A stretch of DNA of 64,000 nt, from NCBI RefSeq assembly GCF_001401805.1, contig NZ_LKDW01000003.1, positions 142,661 to 206,660 of the forward strand, written 5' to 3'. The translations under genes and the position numbers were made by a program. The DNA is from Pseudoalteromonas sp. P1-25 (GTDB lineage: Bacteria; Pseudomonadota; Gammaproteobacteria; Enterobacterales; Alteromonadaceae). The notes under the pieces are model-generated. The model saw nothing but the letters and a program-made list of their open reading frames with translations, ran no database searches and had not been told where the DNA came from. Shown here piece after piece: positions 37,694-51,410 of this stretch (position 1 is its first letter; each line of letters opens with the position of its first letter).

Positions 37694-38615
37694 TACCTTA
37701 ATACAGCCTCATGAAGGTGACATTGATACGTTTTGTGGCATGGTTGCCATTGTTGGCCGCCCTAATGTAGGTAAATCAACATTGCTTAATGAAATCATTG
37801 AGCAAAAAGTAAGTATAACCTCGCGCAAGCCACAAACAACGCGCCATCGTATTATGGGGATTCATACTGAAGGGCAGCATCAAGCTGTTTATATTGATAC
37901 GCCGGGCTTACACGTTGAAGAAAAGCGCGCTATTAACCGCTTAATGAACCGTGCTGCTTCGAGCTCAATTGGTGATGTAGAGCTAATTATTTTTGTTGTT
38001 GAGGGCACTCACTGGAATGCCGATGACGAAATGGTGCTTAATAAAGTATCGCAAAGTGGTAAGCCTGTTTTACTTGTTATTAATAAAATAGACCAAGTTA
38101 AAGACCGCGACTTAGTATTACCGCATATGAAAATGCTTGGCGATAAATTTGATTTTGTGGGCATTATGCCGGTGTCGGCAACGCAAGGTAAAAACGTTGA
38201 CTTAATTAAAGCCGAAGTGACTAAACGCTTACCGCCGTGTGAGTTTTACTTTCCTGATGACTATGTCACTGACCGCTCAATGCGCTTTATGGCAGCAGAA
38301 GTGATTCGCGAAAAGCTCATGCGCTTTATGGGTGAAGAGCTGCCGTATTCTGTTACTGTAGAAATTGAGCAGTTTAAATGGCAAGACAACGGTGTGTGGC
38401 ATATCAACGGGTTAATTCTTGTTGAGCGTGAAACCCAAAAACGAATGGTTATAGGTAACAAAGGCGAAAAGCTTAAAGTGATAGGCCGTGAAGCCCGTAA
38501 AGATCTTGAAGAAATGCTCGATAACAAAGTATTTTTAGAGCTTTGGGTTAAAGTTAAATCGGGTTGGGCCGATGATGAACGTGCCTTAAGAAGCTTAGGT
38601 TATGGCGAAGATTAA
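37683..38615 (+). CDS. era: GTPase Era
   Basis: Binds 16S rRNA and helps 30S maturation. The 310-residue protein has G1 [11 protein letters not shown]3 DTPGLH, G4 NKID, and a C-terminal KH domain with [13 protein letters not shown]. The N-terminal extension of about 15 residues is slightly longer than in E. coli. The start inside rnc indicates translational coupling. Confidence 0.98.
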   Translation: MNLDTLIQPHEGDIDTFCGMVAIVGRPNVGKSTLLNEIIEQKVSITSRKPQTTRHRIMGIHTEGQHQAVYIDTPGLHVEEKRAINRLMNRAASSSIGDVELIIFVVEGTHWNADDEMVLNKVSQSGKPVLLVINKIDQVKDRDLVLPHMKMLGDKFDFVGIMPVSATQGKNVDLIKAEVTKRLPPCEFYFPDDYVTDRSMRFMAAEVIREKLMRFMGEELPYSVTVEIEQFKWQDNGVWHINGLILVERETQKRMVIGNKGEKLKVIGREARKDLEEMLDNKVFLELWVKVKSGWADDERALRSLGYGED

Positions 38616-38635
38616 CCTGCATTTAACCAACTAAT

Positions 38636-39328
38636 ATGAATAGCGACTTTTACACAGCGTACCTATTACATCGGCGTCCTTATAGCGACTCCCAAGTAAT
38701 GCTCGATATGCTGGTAGAAGGCGTCGGCCAACTTAGAATGCTGGCGCGAATTAGTGGTCGCCAGGCCACTAAACACAAAGCACAATTACAGCCTTTTCAG
38801 GCACTGCTTGTTCACTACAGCGGCAAGTACGATTTAAAATACATTAATAAATTTGAGCTGCATGGCAATCCTTTATATTTAACCAAGGATAAGCTTTACT
38901 GTGGCTTTTATTTAAATGAGCTGACTAACCGCATTGTGCCGGTAAACGAGCCACTTGAACACGTGTTCGAGCTTTACAAAACTCACCTAGAGAACTTAAA
39001 TAGCGATGTTGATTTACAGTCAGTGCTGCGCTCATACGAGTTTCAGCTATTAGAGCTTTTAGGTTATGGTGTTGACTTTAGCTTTGATGCCAGTGGTGAG
39101 CCAATTGATGAAAAGCAAACGTATAGTTATTTCCCTGAGCTGGGTTTTTTGGTGCAACAAGATACGCGCTCTGGGTTTAGCGGTTCGCAGCTTAAAGCGA
39201 TTGCCAATCATGACTTTAGTCAAAGCGATGTACTTTATATGGCAAAACAATTAAGTCGTTATTTACTAAAACCTTTACTGGGTAATAAACCATTAAAAAG
39301 CCGTGAATTATTTATGGCCTCTCAATAA
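38636..39328 (+). CDS. recO: DNA repair protein RecO
   Basis: RecO works with RecR to load RecA on SSB-coated DNA. The 230 residues have an N-terminal OB-fold (AYLLHRRPYSDSQVMLDMLVEG, about 6-27) and a helical C-terminal domain. The Cys cluster of some zinc-binding RecO proteins is absent here, as in E. coli. It sits 20 bases after era, the standard order. Confidence 0.95.
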   Translation: MNSDFYTAYLLHRRPYSDSQVMLDMLVEGVGQLRMLARISGRQATKHKAQLQPFQALLVHYSGKYDLKYINKFELHGNPLYLTKDKLYCGFYLNELTNRIVPVNEPLEHVFELYKTHLENLNSDVDLQSVLRSYEFQLLELLGYGVDFSFDASGEPIDEKQTYSYFPELGFLVQQDTRSGFSGSQLKAIANHDFSQSDVLYMAKQLSRYLLKPLLGNKPLKSRELFMASQ

Positions 39329-39349
39329 ACATATTTTACAGGTAATAAA

Positions 39350-40081
39350 ATGAAAGACATTCTTTTAGGTGTAAACGTTGATCATATTGCAACGCTTCGC
39401 CAAGCGCGTGGTACATCATACCCAGACCCAGCACATGCGGCCAGTGTGGCAGAGCACGCCGGTGCCGATGGTATTACTATTCACTTGCGTGAAGACCGCC
39501 GCCATATTCAAGACCGTGATGTATACGTAATGGCTAAAACGATTCAAACACGTATGAATCTTGAAACCGCAGTTACCGATGAGATGATTAACATTGCGCT
39601 TGAAGTAAAGCCTGAATATGTATGTTTAGTGCCTGAAAAACGTGAAGAGCTAACGACCGAAGGCGGCTTAGATGTGGCCGCTAACGTAGATAAAATTAAA
39701 GCAGCCACTAAAACATTGACTAATGCGGGTATTAAAGTGTCATTATTTATTGATGCTGATAAAGCACAGTTAGATGCTGCTAAAGCGTGTGGCGCACCGT
39801 ATGTAGAAATTCACACCGGCGCCTATGCAGATGCCACTAATGATGAAGAGTTACATAAAGAGCTTGAGCACATACGAGAGGGTGTAAAATACGCAGCGAG
39901 CTTAGGCTTAATTGTAAATGCAGGCCATGGTCTTCATTATCATAACGTAAAGCCGATTGCTGCAATGCCTGAAATTTATGAGCTTAACATTGGTCACGCT
40001 ATTATTGCGCGTGCAGCTATTGATGGCCTTGAAAAAGCAGTACGCGACATGAAACGCCTAATGATAGAGGCAAGGTTATAA
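39350..40081 (+). CDS. pdxJ: Pyridoxine 5'-phosphate synthase, PdxJ
   Basis: Condenses 3-amino-2-oxopropyl phosphate with deoxyxylulose 5-phosphate to make vitamin B6. The 243-residue TIM barrel has conserved [16 protein letters not shown], the [12 protein letters not shown] block, the EIHTGAYAD block and [11 protein letters not shown]. It is the last gene of the lepA-pdxJ run and is followed by a terminator. Confidence 0.98.
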   Translation: MKDILLGVNVDHIATLRQARGTSYPDPAHAASVAEHAGADGITIHLREDRRHIQDRDVYVMAKTIQTRMNLETAVTDEMINIALEVKPEYVCLVPEKREELTTEGGLDVAANVDKIKAATKTLTNAGIKVSLFIDADKAQLDAAKACGAPYVEIHTGAYADATNDEELHKELEHIREGVKYAASLGLIVNAGHGLHYHNVKPIAAMPEIYELNIGHAIIARAAIDGLEKAVRDMKRLMIEARL

Positions 40082-40151
40082 ATTTAACCCTATGGTGACA
40101 GCATTTACTAGCAATACTTAACTAAGTAAAGCCGTAATATTAAAACCTATT

Positions 40152-40176
40152 AAAAGCGCATTTACTGCGCTTTTTT
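40152..40176. terminator. Terminator between pdxJ and barA
   Basis: AAAAGCGCA / TGCGCTTTT stem with loop TTTAC, followed by more T on the plus strand. The A-run on the other side lets it serve barA as well. Confidence 0.88.
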
Positions 40177-40188
40177 ATTATGTGTTTT

Positions 40189-43014
40189 TTAGCGTTGATG
40201 CTCAGTAACACGTGCATCTGCCATGAGATTTTCCAGCTCATCCTGCAGCTCAAATAATTCAGGCTCAACGTTATCGAGCACGCAGTCACTCTTAAGTGAG
40301 GTTTCTATGGTTTCTGCCAGAGATTTAAGCTTAGGCACCCCGGTATAACAGCACGCGCCATGGAACTTATGAATCACACTTAATACTGTTTGGCAATCGT
40401 TTTGCTCAATAGCCTCGTTAAGCTGCGAGAGCGTCTCTGGCACACTATGTAACAGCATATTAAGCATTTCCATCGCCAGCTCACCTTTGCCGCCAGCGCG
40501 CTGTAGCGCAAGCGACCAATCTAAGCAGTTACTTTCAAATGGAGCTGGGCTTTGTGGCGTTACACTTTTAATTTTGTCGCGGGTTACAGGCGATTGCGGA
40601 CTATGATCGCAAATAATTTGGCTGAGCATATCTTCATCGATAGGCTTAGTTAAATAGCCTTTAAAGCCATCTTTTAATAGCTGCTCTTTTTCACTGTGCA
40701 GTGCATGCGCGGTTACCGCAATAATAGGCGTGTCTTCGTTTAAAGACGACTCCTTAATCAATTTACAGGCGGTAATGCCATCCATTATCGGCATTTGTAT
40801 ATCCATAAAAATAACATCGTACTTGTGGCTTTTACTTAAGCTGTAGGCTTGAGAGCCATTGTAGGCCGTGTCTATAAATTCAACCTGTTCTTTTAATAAA
40901 GTGCAAATAAGTTTTAAGTTTGCATCGTTATCATCTACCACCAGTACTTTTAATGGCAATAAGGTTTGATCGCTTGGCTCAATATTTAAGGTTGGGTGAT
41001 CGAGTCGATAAGGTGCAGCGAGTACTTCACATAATTTACGATGATTGAGCGGCTTGCTTAAACAGGCATCGGCGCCGCTGCCAATAAATGCCTCGCGCAT
41101 ATTATGCGATACAGTATTAAGCATAAGGTATAAATAATCGCACGACTCGCGAACCATATTCACATAGCCTTTAAGGCGCTGCATATCATCTACCGATGCC
41201 ATATCACCAATAATACAAATATCGTATTTAAGCATTTTATGCTTGATAGCATCTAAAAATGCGGCCTCATTAAAGCAGGCCGTTACAACCGCTTCCCATT
41301 CGTTTAATACAGAAAGTACTGAGTGATGCGTATGCTCGTGCGGCTCTAAGTATAATATGCGTTTACCAATAAGAGACTTAGAAGGTAGGTCGTTACTGAA
41401 GGTATGATCAGGCAACCTAAACACACCATTAAAGGTAAAACAGGTGCCGCTTCCAGGAGCTGAATTTAGCGTTATTCGGCCATTCATAGCCTCAACAATG
41501 TGTTTAGTAATGATTAAGCCTAAACCTGTGCCGCCAAATTTTCGGGTAATGGATGAATCAGCCTGGCCAAATGCGGTAAATAGTGCATCTTGTTTGTCCA
41601 TTGGTATACCCACGCCAGTGTCGGTTACTGAGACTAAAATAGAGGCACGGTCTTCATCTAATAAACGGTAGCTTATATCGACTTTTATTGAGCCTTTTTC
41701 GGTAAACTTAATGGCATTACTTAACAAGTTAATAAGGACTTGTTTAAGACGTGTTGGGTCACCCGTTAAATCATCAGGTACCTGCGGGTTAATATATATA
41801 GATAGCTCAAGTTGTTTTTCATGCGCCGAAGGCGCTAATAATGTCATCACTTCGTTTACGCTATCGCGCAGTTGAAACTGGATGGATTCAAGCTCCATGG
41901 CGCCCGCTTCAAGCTTAGAAAAATCTAAAATATCGCTAATAATCGTCAATAAGCTGTTGGCAGAAAGCTCTATGGTATCGAGGTAGTCTTTTTGATGTTT
42001 ATTTAAAGGTGTTTTATACAACTGCCGCGTAAAGCCAATAACCCCATTAAGCGGGGTGCGTAGCTCGTGACTCATTTTGGCTAAAAAGTCTGACTTAACG
42101 CGGTTCGCATCTTGCGCCTCTTTTTTGGCCATGGTTAGCTGAATATTTGAAGTTTCGTATTGCTCTAGGGTTTCGCGGTAATCACTGGTGGCCTGATCAA
42201 TATTTTTCTGCATTTCGTCTTTTTGCATAACCATAGTGTGGGCAATGGTATTAAGCCCTTCACGCAACAGTTCAAATTCTCCCATCATGGTGTCGTTTAA
42301 ACCTGTGTCTCTTTTTCCCTCTACTAACTTGTCGGTAGCAAGTACCAACTTATTAAGCGGGTTCATGAACATTCGGCTAAGCTTAAGGGCTAAAATAGAA
42401 GCCAATACTATTGAAAATAAAATAACAATGCCGCTAATTAACACTGCTCGTTGCTGGCCTATAATGGCTTGGTCTTTATTTAGTTGCAAAATAACGGTGC
42501 CAAGCGGGGTTTGAAAATCATTAATATCCCATTTTGATACCGGCGCGGAGTGATTAAAAATAGGGGTGTAAAAGGTGATTAATTCTTCAGTCTTATTAAT
42601 TTTTGTTGTATTGAGGTTTTCAATTTGTGCTTTTTGGGTCAGTTCATCAAATGAGCGATGATAGTTACTGGTCATAATAAGCTGATTGTTAGTATCAAAA
42701 ATAGCAATCGACTTAATGGTAGGAGAGTGCTTATTGTGTGTGTAACTAATAAGACGATTGAGCAGCTTTTTATTTTTTTCTAGTAAAGGTTGCTCTAATG
42801 CAATTGCTAAAGGCTCAGATATTGAGCTGCCTTGTTGATATAAAATTTCATCAAGCTCAATGTAACGATTTATTGTAAAATAGCCGCCAAGTAACAAACC
42901 AATGATCACTGTGGGGATCAAGGTTAAGGTTAAAACAGAATCACGTAAGCCTAATTTGGTCATAATGGAAGCGTTATTATCATTATTAGTATGCACCGAG
43001 TATATACGGTTCAT
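40189..43014 (-). CDS. barA: Hybrid sensor histidine kinase BarA
   Basis: BarA phosphorylates UvrY/GacA and so controls the Csr small RNAs. Domains in order: two transmembrane helices bounding a periplasmic sensor (about 30-210), HAMP, histidine kinase with the H-box FLAKMSHELRTPLNGVIGF, the ATPase with N box INLLSNAIKFTEKG and GTGLGL, a degenerate receiver-like region, a full receiver (phospho-Asp in VIFMDIQMP), and a C-terminal Hpt domain (HKFHGACCYTG). Alignment with E. coli BarA starts at the Met at 42963, so 42963 is a possible start; neither start has a strong ribosome site. BarA next to rlmD-relA is the conserved order. Confidence 0.95.
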   Translation of the reverse strand: MNRIYSVHTNNDNNASIMTKLGLRDSVLTLTLIPTVIIGLLLGGYFTINRYIELDEILYQQGSSISEPLAIALEQPLLEKNKKLLNRLISYTHNKHSPTIKSIAIFDTNNQLIMTSNYHRSFDELTQKAQIENLNTTKINKTEELITFYTPIFNHSAPVSKWDINDFQTPLGTVILQLNKDQAIIGQQRAVLISGIVILFSIVLASILALKLSRMFMNPLNKLVLATDKLVEGKRDTGLNDTMMGEFELLREGLNTIAHTMVMQKDEMQKNIDQATSDYRETLEQYETSNIQLTMAKKEAQDANRVKSDFLAKMSHELRTPLNGVIGFTRQLYKTPLNKHQKDYLDTIELSANSLLTIISDILDFSKLEAGAMELESIQFQLRDSVNEVMTLLAPSAHEKQLELSIYINPQVPDDLTGDPTRLKQVLINLLSNAIKFTEKGSIKVDISYRLLDEDRASILVSVTDTGVGIPMDKQDALFTAFGQADSSITRKFGGTGLGLIITKHIVEAMNGRITLNSAPGSGTCFTFNGVFRLPDHTFSNDLPSKSLIGKRILYLEPHEHTHHSVLSVLNEWEAVVTACFNEAAFLDAIKHKMLKYDICIIGDMASVDDMQRLKGYVNMVRESCDYLYLMLNTVSHNMREAFIGSGADACLSKPLNHRKLCEVLAAPYRLDHPTLNIEPSDQTLLPLKVLVVDDNDANLKLICTLLKEQVEFIDTAYNGSQAYSLSKSHKYDVIFMDIQMPIMDGITACKLIKESSLNEDTPIIAVTAHALHSEKEQLLKDGFKGYLTKPIDEDMLSQIICDHSPQSPVTRDKIKSVTPQSPAPFESNCLDWSLALQRAGGKGELAMEMLNMLLHSVPETLSQLNEAIEQNDCQTVLSVIHKFHGACCYTGVPKLKSLAETIETSLKSDCVLDNVEPELFELQDELENLMADARVTEHQR

Positions 43015-43074
43015 CGGCTATTCTCAAAGCATCTGATTTGCTTATACGTAATACAAAATTTAAGGTAATGCCGC

Positions 43075-44400
43075 ATGGCGCAAATTTTTAAAGCAAAGAA
43101 AAAACCACTTAAACAGCAAACACTCACACTTAATATTACGGCCATGGATCATCAGGGGCGAGGTGTTGCCAAACACAATAATAAAGTGTGCTTTGTAAGC
43201 GGCGCTTTAACGAATGAGAAAGTAACGGCAAGCCTAATAGAAGATAAAGCTAAGTACAGTAGTGCTAAGTTGGTTAAGGTTATTAATCCAAGCGATGCAC
43301 GCACGCAACCATTTTGCCCGCATTATAATCACTGTGGTGGGTGTCAGTTACAGCACCTAGAAATAAATCAGCAAGTGGTTGAAAAGCAGATAGCAGTGAC
43401 GCAATTATTTAAAAAGTTTGCCAAATTAAGCGAGTTAAATTGGCAAGCGCCTTTATTAAGTAAGCCCACTCATTACAGGCGCAGCGCCCGAATTGCTGTA
43501 ATGTATGATAAAGCCGCTAAAAAAATGCGAGTTGGGTATCGTGCGCTTAGCTCTAAAAATGTGATTAGTATTGAGCAATGTGATGTGCTTAGTAAGGCAT
43601 TTACTAACGTATTTAGTATTTTTGAAACGCTTATTAATCAATATAAAGCGCTACACAGTATAAGTCATTTACAGTTATGCCAAAACGAAGCTGGGAACTT
43701 TATTGTTATTCGTCATACTAAAGCGATAGCAGATGAAGCCAAACGCTATGTACAAGAGGCGGCAAATGCACAGCAATGGTTAATTACTTGGCAAGACAGC
43801 AGCGATGTTATAGAGCAAACTCATTTACCTACACCTTATTATTTTTTAGAAAAATTTAATTTAAAGTTCGAGTTTGGCCTTGGTAATTTTATTCAAGTAA
43901 ATGATGAAGTTAACCAAGCTATGTTAACGCAGTCGGTAAATTGGCTTAACTTGCAGGGAAACGAGCAGGTATTGGATTTATTTTGTGGGATTGGTAACTT
44001 TTCATTAGTGCTTGCTCAGCATGCTAAATCGGTTATTGGCGTAGAAGGGGTTGCATCGGCGGTTGCAATGGCGACACAAAATGCGCACACTAACTCTATT
44101 ACTAATGCGCACTTTCATTGTTTTGATTTAACGCAAAAAATTGAAACAGCACAATGGTTTAATAAGGCGCTAGACGTATTAGTATTAGACCCTTCTCGTA
44201 CCGGTGCTATGGCTGTTTTAGAGCAACTTTCTTTAAAGCAGTTTAAAACCATTTTATACGTTTCTTGCGATCCTGTTACTTTAGCCCGTGACAGTGCAAT
44301 TATTTCGCAAGCAGGTTTTGAAGTTACTAAAATTGGGCTAATGAATATGTTTCCGCATACAGGACACATAGAAACAATGGCGTTATTTCAACGGAGGTAA
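43075..44400 (+). CDS. rlmD: RlmD (RumA), 23S rRNA m5U1939 methyltransferase
   Basis: Adds a methyl group to U1939 of 23S rRNA using SAM. The 441 residues include an N-terminal TRAM domain, Fe-S cluster cysteines in CPHYNHCGGCQL plus a later Cys in IEQCDVL, the SAM site VLDLFCGIGNFSL, and the catalytic Cys in YVSCDPVTLARD. It is divergent from barA and eight bases before relA. Confidence 0.96.
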   Translation: MAQIFKAKKKPLKQQTLTLNITAMDHQGRGVAKHNNKVCFVSGALTNEKVTASLIEDKAKYSSAKLVKVINPSDARTQPFCPHYNHCGGCQLQHLEINQQVVEKQIAVTQLFKKFAKLSELNWQAPLLSKPTHYRRSARIAVMYDKAAKKMRVGYRALSSKNVISIEQCDVLSKAFTNVFSIFETLINQYKALHSISHLQLCQNEAGNFIVIRHTKAIADEAKRYVQEAANAQQWLITWQDSSDVIEQTHLPTPYYFLEKFNLKFEFGLGNFIQVNDEVNQAMLTQSVNWLNLQGNEQVLDLFCGIGNFSLVLAQHAKSVIGVEGVASAVAMATQNAHTNSITNAHFHCFDLTQKIETAQWFNKALDVLVLDPSRTGAMAVLEQLSLKQFKTILYVSCDPVTLARDSAIISQAGFEVTKIGLMNMFPHTGHIETMALFQRR

Positions 44401-44408
44401 AGCGTTTT

Positions 44409-46565
44409 ATGGTCGCTACACGTCAATCACATCAGCAGGACGACACAGGTGACTTTGCTACTAGCCTAAAACAGTTAGCGTTATCGCAAGATAAAATAAC
44501 GCTACTAAACAAAGCGCAAGCATTGTGTGTTACATGTGACAACCAAGCACGGCAAAACACGGCTATCGAAATGGTCGAGATTTTAGCCGAGCTTAATTTA
44601 GATGCAGAATCTCTCGCAACTGCGTACCTCACGCATTATTACTTAAATGACTTAGTAGATCTTGAAACCGTAGAAGCACAACTTGGCAAAAATGTAGCCA
44701 TGCTTCTAACGGGGGTTGCACAAATGGCGGCTATTAGTACTTTATCTCACCAAGGTAAAGGAACAATGCAGGTAGATAACATTCGTAAAATGTTACTTAC
44801 TATGGTTGAAGATGTGCGCGCGGTTGTAATTAAACTTGCCGAGCAAGTGTGCCATTTACGTAATGTAAAAAATGGCGATGAAGAAGAGCGTGTTATTGCT
44901 GCTAAAGAAACCGCCGATATTTTTGCCCCGTTAGCAAACAGGTTAGGTATAGGGCAGCTTAAGTGGGAACTTGAAGATTTATCGTTTAGGTATTTACACC
45001 CCGACACTTATAAAAGCATTGCTAAGCAACTTGATGACAAACGCCTTGCCCGTGAAGCCTATATGGAAGATATGGTTGAGCAAGTTAAAGCGCGCCTAAG
45101 CGAAGCCGGTATTGAGGCGCAAGTGTATGGCCGCCCTAAGCACATTTACAGCATTTATAAAAAAATGCAGCAAAAAAACTACGAGTTTGATCAGCTGTTT
45201 GATATTCGGGCGATGCGAATAGTGGTTGAGCGCCTGCAAGATTGTTACGGCGCCCTAGGTATTGTGCACACTAATTGGCGTCACTTAAATAAAGAGTTTG
45301 ACGACTACGTGGCTACACCTAAACAAAACGGCTATCAGTCAATTCATACTGTGGTATTTGGCCCTGAAGGAAAAACCGTTGAAATACAAATACGTACCAG
45401 CGAAATGCATCAAGATGCTGAGCTAGGTGTAGCCGCGCACTGGATGTACAAAGAAGGCGCCTTACCAGGGCGTGGCTCAGGTTATGAGCAAAAAATTAGC
45501 TGGTTGCGTAAATTACTGCAATGGCAAGAAGAAGTGGTCGATGGAGGCGACTTAGCCGAAGAGCTGAAAAACCAAGTTGTAGAAGACCGCGTTTATATAT
45601 TTACCCCAAGTGGCGACATTATTGATTTACCTGTTGGTGCTACACCGCTGGATTTTGCTTATTACATTCACTCAAATGTAGGGCATCGCTGCATAGGAGC
45701 GAAAGTATTTGGCAAAATAGTGCCGTTTACGCACCAGTTATCTACGGGCGATCAGGTCGAAATACTCACACAAAAGCAGCCTAATCCAAGCCGCGATTGG
45801 CTAAACCCATCGCTTGGCTATATTAAATCGTCGCGTGCGCGGGCTAAAATCCATCATTGGTTTAAACAGCTCGACCGTGATAAAAATTTAAGCGCCGGTA
45901 AAGAGATTCTTGATAACGAACTGCAAAAGCTAGATTTAACCTATAAAGATTTAGACCCCGCTATTAAGCGCTTTAACTTTAAAGAGTTAGATGACTTAAT
46001 GGTTGCCATAGGCGCAGGCGATGTCCGTTTAAATCAAATGCTCAACTTTGTAAGCGACCGTACCGAAGAAGAGCCCGTTATTCGTTTTAAAGCGCCTAGT
46101 AAAGTAACAGGCGATAAAAACGGTATTGTGGTGGACGGCGTTGGCAGCCTAATGAGCCACGTTGCAAAATGTTGTCGCCCAGTCCCTGGCGATAAAATAA
46201 TTGGCTATATTACACAAGGCCGAGGGATAGGCGTGCACCGCGAAGATTGCGATGCATTTAACAACTTAAAAGAGCAGCACCCAGAGCGCGTTATATCGGT
46301 GAGTTGGTCAGATGAAATAAATGGCTCTTATGCGCTGAGTATAAAAATTGAAGCAAGCGATCGCTCAGGTTTAATCCGCGATATTAGCTCTGTACTGGCT
46401 AATGAAAAAGTAAATGTGATCAACATGAACGTCAATACCGTTGGGGCCGATCAGTTGGCAGTATTTACTATGCAAATAGAAGTGCACGACCTATCGGGCA
46501 CAAACCGGGTATTATCTAAGTTGCATCAAATTGAAGGTGTGCACAGTGCCAAACGAAACCAATAA
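44409..46565 (+). CDS. relA: RelA, (p)ppGpp synthetase
   Basis: A ribosome-associated alarmone synthetase activated by uncharged tRNA. The 718 residues contain a pseudo-hydrolase domain (about 20-190, with the His-Asp pair of active HD domains lost: YYLNDLVDLE), the synthetase domain (about 240-370, with GRPKHIYSIYKKM and ATPKQNGYQSIHT), TGS (about 400-465), a Cys/His region (VAKCCRPVPGDKI) and a C-terminal ACT domain. A GGAGG at the end of rlmD serves as its ribosome site. Confidence 0.97.
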   Translation: MVATRQSHQQDDTGDFATSLKQLALSQDKITLLNKAQALCVTCDNQARQNTAIEMVEILAELNLDAESLATAYLTHYYLNDLVDLETVEAQLGKNVAMLLTGVAQMAAISTLSHQGKGTMQVDNIRKMLLTMVEDVRAVVIKLAEQVCHLRNVKNGDEEERVIAAKETADIFAPLANRLGIGQLKWELEDLSFRYLHPDTYKSIAKQLDDKRLAREAYMEDMVEQVKARLSEAGIEAQVYGRPKHIYSIYKKMQQKNYEFDQLFDIRAMRIVVERLQDCYGALGIVHTNWRHLNKEFDDYVATPKQNGYQSIHTVVFGPEGKTVEIQIRTSEMHQDAELGVAAHWMYKEGALPGRGSGYEQKISWLRKLLQWQEEVVDGGDLAEELKNQVVEDRVYIFTPSGDIIDLPVGATPLDFAYYIHSNVGHRCIGAKVFGKIVPFTHQLSTGDQVEILTQKQPNPSRDWLNPSLGYIKSSRARAKIHHWFKQLDRDKNLSAGKEILDNELQKLDLTYKDLDPAIKRFNFKELDDLMVAIGAGDVRLNQMLNFVSDRTEEEPVIRFKAPSKVTGDKNGIVVDGVGSLMSHVAKCCRPVPGDKIIGYITQGRGIGVHREDCDAFNNLKEQHPERVISVSWSDEINGSYALSIKIEASDRSGLIRDISSVLANEKVNVINMNVNTVGADQLAVFTMQIEVHDLSGTNRVLSKLHQIEGVHSAKRNQ

Positions 46566-47364
46566 AGTGGCTGATACCAACGCACTCGAGCAGCTTTTAC
46601 ATATAATGCAAACACTTCGCGATCCTGAGGACGGGTGCCCTTGGGATTTAAAACAAGACTTTAAATCTATTGTGCCGCATACATTAGAAGAAGCTTATGA
46701 AGTTGCAGATTGTATTGAATCGGGTAATTTAAACGATCTTAAAAATGAGCTCGGTGACTTACTGTTTCAAATAGTGTTTTACGCCCAACTTGCCAAAGAG
46801 CAGGAATTATTTGATTTTAACGACGTGGTTAGTGAGCTAAATAGTAAACTTACCCGCCGTCACCCTCATGTTTTTAACACTAAGCAAGCGTTAACCGACG
46901 AGCAATTAGCAACGCAATGGCAAGCAATTAAAGCACAAGAGCGTGCAGCAAAAGTACAGCCGAGCAACGCCTCGCTTTGGCAAGATATACCCACTAATAT
47001 GCCAAGCTTAGCTAAAGCTAAAAAAATTCAGCAGCGGGTCGCCGCACTTGGTTTTGACTGGCCTAATTATCATGGTGCACTTGATAAAGTAAGCGAGGAA
47101 GTACTTGAAGTAAAAGAAGCGCTTGAGCACGACCCTTTATCTGATCACACCGCAGAAGAAATAGGCGACTTATTATTTGCTACGGTCAATGTGGCTCGCC
47201 ATGTTAAACGCGACCCGGAGCAGTTACTCAGACAAGCCAACGATAAGTTCTCGGCGCGCTTTGAAAAAGTGCAAGGTTATTTAATTGCAAAAGGAAAAAG
47301 TTTAGAGAGCGCAACGCTTGATGAAATGGAAGAAGCATGGGAAGCCATTAAAAAAGTGAAATGA
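46546..47364 (+). CDS. mazG: MazG, nucleoside triphosphate pyrophosphohydrolase
   Basis: Hydrolyses NTPs to NMP and pyrophosphate and can lower ppGpp levels. The 272 residues hold two MazG domains. The first has CPWDLKQDFKSI and HTLEEAYEVAD with ELGDLLFQIVFYA; the second has EVLEVKEAL and EEIGDLLFATVNVA, the EExxE...ExxD metal sites. The GTG at 46546 is chosen because AAGGTG lies six bases upstream; it overlaps the end of relA by 20 bases. Lying beside relA is conserved. Confidence 0.95.
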   Translation: MPNETNKVADTNALEQLLHIMQTLRDPEDGCPWDLKQDFKSIVPHTLEEAYEVADCIESGNLNDLKNELGDLLFQIVFYAQLAKEQELFDFNDVVSELNSKLTRRHPHVFNTKQALTDEQLATQWQAIKAQERAAKVQPSNASLWQDIPTNMPSLAKAKKIQQRVAALGFDWPNYHGALDKVSEEVLEVKEALEHDPLSDHTAEEIGDLLFATVNVARHVKRDPEQLLRQANDKFSARFEKVQGYLIAKGKSLESATLDEMEEAWEAIKKVK

Positions 47365-47365
47365 G

Positions 47366-49176
<1,811 letters not shown>

Positions 49177-49179
49177 TTA

Positions 49180-49210
49180 AAAAAAGCCGTGCATATTGCA
49201 CGGCTTTTTT
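49180..49210. terminator. Terminator between pyrG and eno
   Basis: AAAAAAGCCGTGCA / TGCACGGCTTTTTT, a 14-bp perfect stem with loop TAT. Confidence 0.93.
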
Positions 49211-49253
49211 GTCTAAAGGGCTGACTAAAAGATATAAAACGTAGTAAAGTTAG

Positions 49254-50588
<1,335 letters not shown>

Positions 50589-50614
50589 TTACTGCTCTTT
50601 AATTTAAGATTATA

Positions 50615-50641
50615 AAATCCTCGCCCAGGCGGGGATTTTTT
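50615..50641 (+). terminator. Terminator after eno
   Basis: AAATCCTCGC / GCGGGGATTT, a 10-bp stem with one wobble pair and loop CCAG, followed by a T-run. Confidence 0.88.
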
Positions 50642-50738
50642 ATGCCAGTTACTTTTCTAGTAGGAGACCTGAGTGAACCTTCTAAGGTGCCTATTAGTAA
50701 AAACGAGCACACCTGAAGCGTTTAATAATTACGTGTAA

Positions 50739-51410
50739 TTAAAGCTGAAACTGCTGCTTTAAAATCTCACCTGTAAAACTGGTTTTTAAATAAAAACCAC
50801 GCGGTAGGGTTTTTATAATTTGACCATTTGGCCCAATAGCATCAGTAACCACTTTGCTGTTTGCCGCCTTAGGCCTTATTTGAATCGCATCCCCTAAATG
50901 ACCTGATATTTCATCTACTCGCCCAAGTGCAATTAATTCCATTTGTTCTTCCCAGTCTCGTTGTAATAAGGCATCTTGCTCAGGTGTTGGTTGCCACAAA
51001 AAGCCGCTACCTATCGTTCTGTCAAATGGGGCTATATCTCGCTCACTTAGTATGGGTAACCATAAAACATGATTTAGCTTTTTACGCACAGCGCTTGTAT
51101 GCCATGTCATACCGGTGACGTTTATTAAAGGTGTTACCGATACAAACGTAGTCTCTAGTGGCTTACCTTTGTAAGAAATGGGGAGTGTTTTTAGCTCTAT
51201 CCCTAAATCTTCAAAGTCGGGGAGGGGTTTGGAGCCTGCAGTAGCGCCTAACACGTATTCAATAAGTTGCCCAGTCCAGCCTTTTTCGCGTAATAGGTCG
51301 TCAGGGGTTTTAAAACGGTATTGCGATGCCAATTGCCCTAATGTTAATCCGGCAATAGCGTTTACGCGTTGCATTAAGTCATTAATTGAATGGGGTCTAG
51401 TTGGTCGCAT
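50739..51410 (-). CDS. mutH: MutH, methyl-directed mismatch repair endonuclease
   Basis: Nicks the unmethylated strand at hemimethylated GATC. The 223-residue protein carries all catalytic residues at E51, D65, E72 and K74 (GQLIEYVLG, PDFEDLGIELKT), each exactly five positions before the E. coli numbers. MutH implies Dam methylation and SeqA-type biology in this host. It is divergent from rppH across a 577-base gap. Confidence 0.97.
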   Translation of the reverse strand: MRPTRPHSINDLMQRVNAIAGLTLGQLASQYRFKTPDDLLREKGWTGQLIEYVLGATAGSKPLPDFEDLGIELKTLPISYKGKPLETTFVSVTPLINVTGMTWHTSAVRKKLNHVLWLPILSERDIAPFDRTIGSGFLWQPTPEQDALLQRDWEEQMELIALGRVDEISGHLGDAIQIRPKAANSKVVTDAIGPNGQIIKTLPRGFYLKTSFTGEILKQQFQL